53,169 bases of DNA from SMWC01 sp045561055 (lineage in GTDB: Bacteria; Pseudomonadota; Gammaproteobacteria; Steroidobacterales; Rariloculaceae). The notes under the pieces are model-generated. The model had not been told where the DNA came from and made no database searches. It was given only the letters and a program-made list of their open reading frames with translations. Of the stretch, positions 43,817 through 50,668 are shown in pieces. Position 1 is the stretch's first letter. Each line of letters opens with the position of its first letter. The DNA is taken from positions 1 to 53,169 of the forward strand of contig JBJKYL010000006.1 of assembly GCA_045561055.1 (NCBI GenBank), written 5' to 3'. Made by a program: the position numbers and the translations under genes.

Positions 43817-45388
43817 CTAGGAAATTACGCGCAATTCATCGGTAGAAAATTTTTCATGCGCGATAATATTAAGCATCTTCTCAGTCGCGATAACAGCCGC
43901 CGCCGTCTGGTCCGAATCGACGCCGATCGTTGAGAAATTTTGGCCTTCTGATTCATCGCCCCAGCTGATCAGTGTCTCGACAAGTGCCTCCGTGCGTCCG
44001 CCTGGTGGGATACGTACCCGATAGTCAGTTAACCGCGGTACTGTTATCCCATATTGAGACACCGCTTCCTTAAGCGCACGCATGAACGCGTCGTATCCAC
44101 CATCGCCATTGGCTGAAGCTTTCACCGTCTTACCTCCAAAAGACACAGACACGAAGGCTTGGGGTTCCTCTTCTGAAGCAACACTGATCGTATAGTTTTC
44201 GATTCGCACGACGTGTTCCACAGGCGTCTTCAGAACGTCCGCGATTATCATCAACAAATCTTCTGGAACCACAGTATGTTTTTTATCGCCGAGCTCAATG
44301 ATGCGATCGAGCACCTTCTGGCGGTTCCCCGCTGATAACGCAATCCCCAGTCGCTCTAAGTTATGATCTAAGGACGCCTTACCAGATAATTTTCCGAGTG
44401 CGTAGCGGCGTTCACGACCGAATCGCTGCGGCGCTAGCCGCGTCGCATAAAGATCACCTTTTGCGTCACCGTCAGCATGCACTCCTGCGGTTTGCGTAAA
44501 AACGTCGCTGCCGAGTATTGGCGCATTAGCAGCAACGTTCTTACCACTGAATGTCTCAACAAGACTTGAGATTATCGCAAGACGCGACTCATTCACCCCC
44601 GTCATACAGTCCGTATGATCAGAAATTGCTGCGACGATCTCAGCCAGCGACGTGTTACCGGCACGCTCACCGAGACCGTTCACACTGACATGTATACCAT
44701 CAGCACCCGCCTGTATCGCCGCCATGGCGTTCGCGGTTGCTAGACCGTAATCGTTATGGCCGTGAAATTCGAAACACGTATCTGGCCAGGTGACAGCCAT
44801 AACACTGATAAAGTGCCGTACCTCATCTGGTGAAAGCACGCCGAGCGTATCGGCGAGATAGACCCGCTCGATTTCAAGCTCCTCAATAGCGTTCATGATG
44901 CTCGTCACATACTCGAAGCTATCACGTACACCGTTAGACCAATCTTCGAGATAGACACCGACGTGAACATCGTTCTTGCGGGCGTAGGCTACCGTGTCGA
45001 CAATAAGTGCGATGTGATCATCCGGCGTCATCTGAAGATGCGTGCGACAGTGGTGCTCGGAACCCTTCGCAAGAAGATTCATCGCACAACCGCCAGCCTG
45101 CAGGATCCAGTCGACCGAACGCTTCCCATCACAGAACCCAAGCATCTCAACACGGTCAATTAACTTTACCTCGCGAGCCCAGTCCGTTATACGCCGCGCC
45201 GCCTCAAGCTCGCCTCGCGATACCCGTGCAGACGCGATCTCAATACGATCAACCCCAATGTCGGCAAGTAACATCCGGGCGACATGCAGCTTTTCGGAAG
45301 CCGTGTAAGCAATATCCGGCGTCTGCTCCCCGTCCCGAAGCGTCGTGTCCATGATCAAGATTCGTTTCTGTTTGCCCGTACTCATCAT
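43817..45388 (-). CDS. 2-isopropylmalate / citramalate synthase-family enzyme
   Basis: A 523-residue cytoplasmic enzyme of the DRE-TIM metallolyase group, condensing acetyl-CoA with a 2-oxo acid. The N-terminal TIM barrel opens with MDTTLRDGEQTPD; the metal-binding FHGHNDYGLATANAM and VNGLGERAGNTSLAEI motifs are canonical. After a linker, a LeuA-type regulatory domain follows (about residues 390-523, with RIENYTISVASEEE and FSTIGVDSDQTAAAVIA). The GEQTPDIAYT loop differs from the usual GEQSPG, so isopropylmalate synthase and citramalate synthase cannot be told apart here, and no leu or ilv gene lies nearby. The ATG at 45388 is used; the TTG at 45403 is less likely. Confidence 0.88.
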   Translation of the reverse strand: MMSTGKQKRILIMDTTLRDGEQTPDIAYTASEKLHVARMLLADIGVDRIEIASARVSRGELEAARRITDWAREVKLIDRVEMLGFCDGKRSVDWILQAGGCAMNLLAKGSEHHCRTHLQMTPDDHIALIVDTVAYARKNDVHVGVYLEDWSNGVRDSFEYVTSIMNAIEELEIERVYLADTLGVLSPDEVRHFISVMAVTWPDTCFEFHGHNDYGLATANAMAAIQAGADGIHVSVNGLGERAGNTSLAEIVAAISDHTDCMTGVNESRLAIISSLVETFSGKNVAANAPILGSDVFTQTAGVHADGDAKGDLYATRLAPQRFGRERRYALGKLSGKASLDHNLERLGIALSAGNRQKVLDRIIELGDKKHTVVPEDLLMIIADVLKTPVEHVVRIENYTISVASEEEPQAFVSVSFGGKTVKASANGDGGYDAFMRALKEAVSQYGITVPRLTDYRVRIPPGGRTEALVETLISWGDESEGQNFSTIGVDSDQTAAAVIATEKMLNIIAHEKFSTDELRVIS

Positions 45389-45587
45389 TTCGAGAGCTCT
45401 CAAGCCCTATCCTTACCAACAGATATCTAAGTATATCTATACGTTATGCGAGATACCCCTGAAACCTTCCCTTCGCGCATGAAGAGCCAACCACACCCGA
45501 GACAAGTTTAGCGAGGGGATACATACACATCATATCGCCCCGCTGACGCTTTCGCGCGTCTTTGATTGTTATCCCCCAGTAACTCTT

Positions 45588-46631
45588 CTAATCGTTACGT
45601 TCCACGACAATACAATCGTACTCGCCGATCCCCTCACCGAGATCAATCCAGATACCTGTTTGGATGAACGGCTCGGTCAACATTACCGGGTCACGGATCG
45701 TAACCTCGTAGTGCATCTGTGTCTCATCACTACTAAGAGTGTAGACCTCATGCATTATCATCTGCCTACTCTGGCCTATAGCTCCTAGAGCCATATAGGG
45801 GAAACTGACTCGGGAAGTATCAACGACAAGCGTACTATCGTTCTCCCAATAACCGATTGAGAATCCCAAGTCCGAGTATGGCTGCCCATCTGGGTTTATG
45901 TCCGTGTTCATATGGATCGTACGTGTAACGTTAAACTCATCACTACGCAGCAAAATACGGTCACCTTCATCGACGAACTGATGAGGGTGCGGGCCAAAGT
46001 TGACGCGCGGCAGGCCAGGCAAACTACAAGCATCATCGAACGCGTAAGCATCCCAGCTCTTACCAGCTTCTATCGCCGCAGTAGTAACGATTTCTCTTAG
46101 GCTGGGAGCTTCTGTAAGCGGTAGAAACGGCACTACATCACTCGAAGGCGGGCTCCACACACGAAAAAATCCCCCTTCCTGCTCTCGATCTTCGTCAGTA
46201 TGTAACGCTACATTTGTCCACTGGTTACGGCCGCCGACGAGCTCATCGCTCCAGCGAGGTCTACCGTTCGCTACAACGAGAACCTCTCGCCCCTCCGGCA
46301 GGAGAACATTAGTCAACCAAAACTTATCGTCATAGACAGTCGACATATTGCCCGCAACCCGGACTCTATCACCAACCGTGAACATGTCACGTGTCACGCC
46401 GGCGCGCCCGATCATGTAGATCGTACCGGCCTCCATCTCCCATATCCTAGTCGAACCGCCTTCCTCTTCAACTTCAAGAAAGAAATAAATATGCGGGTTC
46501 CGCCAACGCAAATCTACGAGTGTGCCTTCCATTTCGGTGAGGTCGGGCGAGAAGTGGGTAGTTGAATGATGAGCCTGCGGAACTATTGGCAAAAAAAATG
46601 CAGCGATCAGTATCAGTACAAATCTAGACAT
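45588..46631 (-). CDS. DUF6152-WEGDT fusion, secreted
   Basis: A 347-residue exported fusion. The signal peptide ends IVPQA before HHSTTHFS. The DUF6152 part has LRWRNPHIYFFLEV and WEMEAGTIYMIGRAGV. The second part has the central cysteine in DDACSLPGLPRVNFGPHPHQF, TIHMNTDINPDGQP, GYWENDSTLVVDTSRVSFPY and terminal EYDCIVVERND. It belongs to the sub-type of 29880 and 49455 (WENDSTLVV, VDEGDRILLR). The gap to the upstream ketopantoate-reductase-family gene is 391 bases, so it is probably transcribed separately. Confidence 0.85.
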   Translation of the reverse strand: MSRFVLILIAAFFLPIVPQAHHSTTHFSPDLTEMEGTLVDLRWRNPHIYFFLEVEEEGGSTRIWEMEAGTIYMIGRAGVTRDMFTVGDRVRVAGNMSTVYDDKFWLTNVLLPEGREVLVVANGRPRWSDELVGGRNQWTNVALHTDEDREQEGGFFRVWSPPSSDVVPFLPLTEAPSLREIVTTAAIEAGKSWDAYAFDDACSLPGLPRVNFGPHPHQFVDEGDRILLRSDEFNVTRTIHMNTDINPDGQPYSDLGFSIGYWENDSTLVVDTSRVSFPYMALGAIGQSRQMIMHEVYTLSSDETQMHYEVTIRDPVMLTEPFIQTGIWIDLGEGIGEYDCIVVERND

Positions 46632-47022
46632 TAAATAACCATCCCTAACTTCTACTACTTACTAAATATACATTAGAACGATCGACCTAACGGCCGACAG
46701 AAAGATTTCTGCAAAATATTCGAACATGATCGTCCAGCGAGAATTTTAATCAACAGAGCAAAGCGAAACAGTAAAATCGTCCTAAATCACACCAGTCCCA
46801 AACTCTGCGGAGACTATTATTAGACCGGCCGAAACCTCAACGAGACTAGTAATTAATGGTTTCACCCAGTCGACATATTCTAACCAGTACGCAGTAGGCG
46901 AAGCCGGGCGCAAATGGGTACTTACCTCCGGATTGAAAAATGCGCGGATAGTGGCATCCCAGTTTTGTCGGGGAGATTAGCCTCCTGTGACCAGCCACTA
47001 ACACTACCAGTTCGCATCAAAT
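46632..47022. other. 391-base gap without a recognisable gene
   Basis: No open frame with a credible start, no RNA gene and no strong hairpin was seen between the fusion gene and the ketopantoate-reductase-family gene, which are both on the minus strand. The segment next to 46631 is AT-rich and may hold the promoter of the fusion gene; I could not assign -35 and -10 boxes. Confidence 0.5.
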
Positions 47023-47940
47023 CTAGGACTCAGAAAACTTTTCAAGTTGATTAAAAATGGATTGATTAACAGGCGTCTTAATGCCAAGCGCGCGACCAAA
47101 TCGAACCACAGCACCGCTAAGCCATTCTAACTCTAGCGGATTACCGGCTTCTAGATCGTGATGCATAGAAGATGTCATATCGACGGGTAACCCATCGGCA
47201 AACACGAGCCGATCGTCAGCATAATCCTTAGACAACTCGATCCCCTTAGCACGGCCAACGGCAACTGTTTCGCGCATGACATTAAGCAACACCGACCTAC
47301 TATGGGGAGCTTCGCGAACTGGACCAAGTGTGGCACGAAAGCTTGTAGTCGTCGCACTCAATCCGACCAGAAACACGAATTTTTCCCAGATAGTACGCTC
47401 AATATCATCACTGATCTCCGCGTTGATACCACCCGCAAGCATCGCCTCAATCAGAACGCAGACACGCGGCGATGAGCCACCCGCATACTCACCAAGAACT
47501 ACTCGCTGCATTTTACCGATATGCTTGATAATACCTGGTTCGCCGATCGAGCTTGCAATGAAAGCAGCTCCGCCTATCAAACGTTCCTTACCAACAACAT
47601 TTGCTAGCTTCTCGTCACACTCAACGCCATTCTGCAGTGATAACACGGTAGTATTCGGTCCCACCATCGGTAAGATGGCACGCGCTACCTCTTCCGTATC
47701 CCAAAGTTTCACGCCGACGATGACGTAATCTACGATACCCACATCGGCCGGGTCGTCAGTTGCATTAGCGGGATCAATATGCACATTGCGGAGATCGCGG
47801 CTATCGATCTTCAATCCTTTCGTCCGGATTGCCTCAAGATGCCCGCCACGCGCTATAAACGTCACATCAATACCACCGGCTGCCATCCGCCCACCGAAGT
47901 AACCACCAACTCCACCGGCGCCCATCATTACAATCCGCAT
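47023..47940 (-). CDS. 2-dehydropantoate 2-reductase family (PanE/ApbA-like)
   Basis: A 305-residue cytoplasmic NADPH-dependent reductase. MRIVMMGAGGVGGYFGGRMA is the Rossmann motif. VLSLQNGVE and the EKFVFLVGLSATTTSFRA helix supply the family's Asn and Lys. MHHDLEAGNPLELEWLSGAV and GIKTPVNQSIFNQL are the conserved C-terminal substrate region. True PanE reduces ketopantoate for pantothenate synthesis. Many genomes carry paralogues that act on other 2-oxo acids, and no pan gene is nearby, so the substrate is left open. It is a minus-strand gene between a fusion gene and an M20 peptidase. Confidence 0.9.
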   Translation of the reverse strand: MRIVMMGAGGVGGYFGGRMAAGGIDVTFIARGGHLEAIRTKGLKIDSRDLRNVHIDPANATDDPADVGIVDYVIVGVKLWDTEEVARAILPMVGPNTTVLSLQNGVECDEKLANVVGKERLIGGAAFIASSIGEPGIIKHIGKMQRVVLGEYAGGSSPRVCVLIEAMLAGGINAEISDDIERTIWEKFVFLVGLSATTTSFRATLGPVREAPHSRSVLLNVMRETVAVGRAKGIELSKDYADDRLVFADGLPVDMTSSMHHDLEAGNPLELEWLSGAVVRFGRALGIKTPVNQSIFNQLEKFSES

Positions 47941-48073
47941 AACGCTAGCTACCGATCCTCAGATCCCGGGGATCACTACTATCACTTCATATATTGTCTT
48001 CGCACCCTGTCTCGGCAACCTATCTAAGCCAGATAAGCCGCAACCGTGTGTAACATTAGTCAATGGATATGTA

Positions 48074-49450
48074 CTAATTGGTTACAAATGTCCTAACCGT
48101 CTCAACCATAATCTCCACACCCCGGTTGAATGTCGCTATACCGATACGTTCATTGTTCCCATGAACACTGCTAGCTGCAGCAGCGGGACGAACGGCCGGA
48201 TTATAACCATAACTCTCGATACCTATATCGCGGAAGAAATGACTGTCCGTAAACCCTGTTGTTACACCAGGCGCGATCCCAGCCGACGGGAAGTTTTTCC
48301 GAATAGATTCTTCCAAAATTGAGTAAAGGTTTGTGTCAGCGCTCGACGCGGCCGCACTAAACAGCATAATTTGTTCTATTTCAATATGATCGTCTGCAAT
48401 CCGGGATCGAATTCCTTCGAGAAATTCCGCTTCATCCTGATCAGGTAAAATTCGACAATCGAGCTCTGCACTCGACGTCGGTGGAACAACGTTGATTTTC
48501 TGGCTACCCGTCAACATAGTTATCGAACATGTATTACGTATAAGGGCATGCAGACCAGGCTCGGCATCCTGAAACCTAGCCGCAAACTCGGGATCCTCAA
48601 TAGCCGTATCGATATCCGCAAGCGACGTCTGCCAGACCGGATTCACGGAGTCTGCAATCCGAGCGAACATCTCCCGCACTGGTGGAACGATCCGCGGTTC
48701 GAACGGTGTTTCTTGAATTCTCTGCAGAGCCGCTATCAAACGTGTCGGCGCAGAGGTCGATAGGGGTCTAGAACCGTGACCAGGCTCATCCGTTGCCGTT
48801 AGACGCAACCAGTAAGGCCGCTTTTGGGCAATTTCAATCTGAAACGAGATCTGACCACTAGACTCCACACCACGACCACCTTCGTTCAATAGATAGCCGA
48901 CATCCTCGAAAACCTCTGGCCGATTCTCGACGAGCCAACCCGCACCGAAGTATCCGCCTGCCTCCTCGTCCGCAGTCGCCATAAATATCACGTCACGATT
49001 CAGCCGGCGGTCACTCTCGTGCAGTTCGAGGAACGCCTCAAGATGCATTATGCCTAAGGATTTTGTATCAAGTGCACCGCGACCGAATAGTATGCCGTCG
49101 CGAACCGTCGCGACCAGCGGATCGCTGTCCCAGGCAGAAACTGTCGCAGGCACAACATCGATATGGTGTAGCAAAACGAGTGCGGGTTCGTTACCGCCCT
49201 CGAGGCGTGCCCAGATATTACCTCGACCTGGTGCGGACTCAGCAATTTCGTAAGCGATGTCGGCCGCATCGAATATTTCTGCGAAAAACCGAGCACCGCG
49301 GATCTCGTTACCCGGAGGATTAATCGTATCAATCTCGATGTATTCCATAAGGCGCTCGAGCGCGACCGTCTGAGCATGAACAGAAGTGGGAAGACCTATA
49401 GCAAGTAGCGAAATAGCTGTAGAGACAACTCTTATCGTTGAATATCTCAT
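48074..49450 (-). CDS. Secreted M20-family metallopeptidase
   Basis: A 458-residue exported zinc hydrolase. The signal peptide ends TSVHAQ. The M20 motifs are in order: LLHHIDVVPA (metal His, Asp), GRGALDTKSLG (bridging Asp), TADEEAGG (catalytic Glu) and GFTDSHFF (C-terminal His). A dimerisation-type insert follows ATDEPGHGSRP. Relatives remove acyl groups or C-terminal residues from small peptides or N-acyl amino acids; the substrate cannot be chosen. The ATG at 49450 is used because it lies four bases after the stop of the upstream fusion gene, indicating coupling; the frame open to 49486 would overlap it. This links the peptidase to the DUF6152-WEGDT fusion. Confidence 0.9.
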   Translation of the reverse strand: MRYSTIRVVSTAISLLAIGLPTSVHAQTVALERLMEYIEIDTINPPGNEIRGARFFAEIFDAADIAYEIAESAPGRGNIWARLEGGNEPALVLLHHIDVVPATVSAWDSDPLVATVRDGILFGRGALDTKSLGIMHLEAFLELHESDRRLNRDVIFMATADEEAGGYFGAGWLVENRPEVFEDVGYLLNEGGRGVESSGQISFQIEIAQKRPYWLRLTATDEPGHGSRPLSTSAPTRLIAALQRIQETPFEPRIVPPVREMFARIADSVNPVWQTSLADIDTAIEDPEFAARFQDAEPGLHALIRNTCSITMLTGSQKINVVPPTSSAELDCRILPDQDEAEFLEGIRSRIADDHIEIEQIMLFSAAASSADTNLYSILEESIRKNFPSAGIAPGVTTGFTDSHFFRDIGIESYGYNPAVRPAAAASSVHGNNERIGIATFNRGVEIMVETVRTFVTN

Positions 49451-49454
49451 ACTA

Positions 49455-50465
49455 CTACGCGCCGTCCTCGGGCAACGCACAATCAAACGGTTTTATTTCT
49501 TTGCCCGGTAGCCAAATCCACTCGGCATTCATGACTACCGGTTCCGTGAAATTTATCGGGTCTGTTATTTGCGCCTCCCACTCCAAGCGCGTTCCGTCTT
49601 CAGTCAGCGTAAATTGTTCGAGGATGACTGCATCCTCACTCATAGGAGTACCGAGATCATCAACGTAGCGCCAGCCGATATTGGTAGTCTCCACAATCAA
49701 GGTGTTGCCTTCCTGTCGACCAACCGAATAACCCATCCTCGGCTGCTCCGGCTCCCGAGAACCGCGGTCGGTCATAAAAATAGTTCGAATTCCATCCCAT
49801 TCTTCAAGCCGCATGACTATCGTGTCACCATGATCAATGAACTCGATTGGATAGGGGTTATCCATCGCTGTCGGTATACCAGGCGGGATACACTGTAATG
49901 CGGGGTCATCTGCCGCATCCCAGCCCATCTGTCCAGCCCGTCCGATATCCGTCAACGGATACTGCGTTGCACCTTCGCCGGTTTGTGGCCGGGCGCCCGG
50001 AAGCCAGACACGGAAGATGTCCGTACGCAGGGCTGCATCGACATTACGCGACTCAGCCAACGCACGCTCGGTGATCCCATAGCGAAGCGCAGAAGGCGCC
50101 TGAAGCAGCAGTTCTTCTCCGGTCGATAACATAACCGATCCGGCAAACATTACGTGCCGACCATTTCGCCCCCTGCTACCGGAAACCGTTATCTGATCTC
50201 CCACATTGACGTTATCACGGCTGACACCAAGCCGCTCGACGGTATTGACCGAACCAAACTCTATTTCCCAGATCTCTTCTTCGCCGCTTTCACCTATACG
50301 CGCAACATTTAAACGCACATGTGGATTTCTCCAGAAGACCGACGAAATTTCTCCCTGAATCTCGCCGATGTCGTTTCTGTCGTAGATTCCCGCAGCAGCG
50401 TGATGAGCGTTCGCACTAAGCCCTAAAAAAAACGCATAAACTGCCAACAAAATTCGGTTAAACAT
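49455..50465 (-). CDS. DUF6152-WEGDT fusion, secreted
   Basis: A 336-residue exported fusion. The signal peptide ends LSANA before HHAAAGIYD. The DUF6152 part carries VFWRNPHVRLNVAR and WEIEFGSVNTVERLGV. The WEGDT part has the central cysteine in DPALQCIPPGIPTAMDNPYP, IEFIDHGDTIVMRLEEW, IFMTDRGSREP, GRQEGNTLIVETTN and terminal KPFDCALPEDGA. GGGGAG five bases before the ATG at 50465 fixes the start. The M20 peptidase starts four bases after its stop, so the two form an operon. A TonB receptor lies upstream on the same strand, separated by a terminator. Confidence 0.87.
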   Translation of the reverse strand: MFNRILLAVYAFFLGLSANAHHAAAGIYDRNDIGEIQGEISSVFWRNPHVRLNVARIGESGEEEIWEIEFGSVNTVERLGVSRDNVNVGDQITVSGSRGRNGRHVMFAGSVMLSTGEELLLQAPSALRYGITERALAESRNVDAALRTDIFRVWLPGARPQTGEGATQYPLTDIGRAGQMGWDAADDPALQCIPPGIPTAMDNPYPIEFIDHGDTIVMRLEEWDGIRTIFMTDRGSREPEQPRMGYSVGRQEGNTLIVETTNIGWRYVDDLGTPMSEDAVILEQFTLTEDGTRLEWEAQITDPINFTEPVVMNAEWIWLPGKEIKPFDCALPEDGA

Positions 50466-50600
50466 TGCATCTCCCCACGCTTAATAAATTATTCAGAGTA
50501 CGGCGACAGGGCGAACAGAAGAACCCGTCCCACCAACGATTGGTAACGTTAAATTGAGGAATAAAACTCGTATACCTCGCCTGTAACCTCTATCTAATAG

Positions 50601-50633
50601 AAAAACCCCGGCCGACTTGGCGTCTACCGGGGC
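50601..50633 (-). terminator. Rho-independent terminator of the TonB receptor gene
   Basis: On the minus strand, CCCCGG (50627-50632) and CCGGGG (50606-50611) form a GC-only 6-bp stem followed directly by a run of five T (50605-50601). It lies 36-68 bases past the stop codon of the receptor gene and before the fusion gene at 50465, so it should separate the two transcription units. Confidence 0.8.
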
Positions 50634-50668
50634 TATTTAAGCACGCAAAACAAACTACATCTAACAGA

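Noticed and set aside
43808..43817. Perfect palindrome GTAACGTTAC at the end of the synthase gene
   Set aside because: It overlaps the stop codon, is only ten bases long, has no T-run and is not repeated as a set, so it may be chance.
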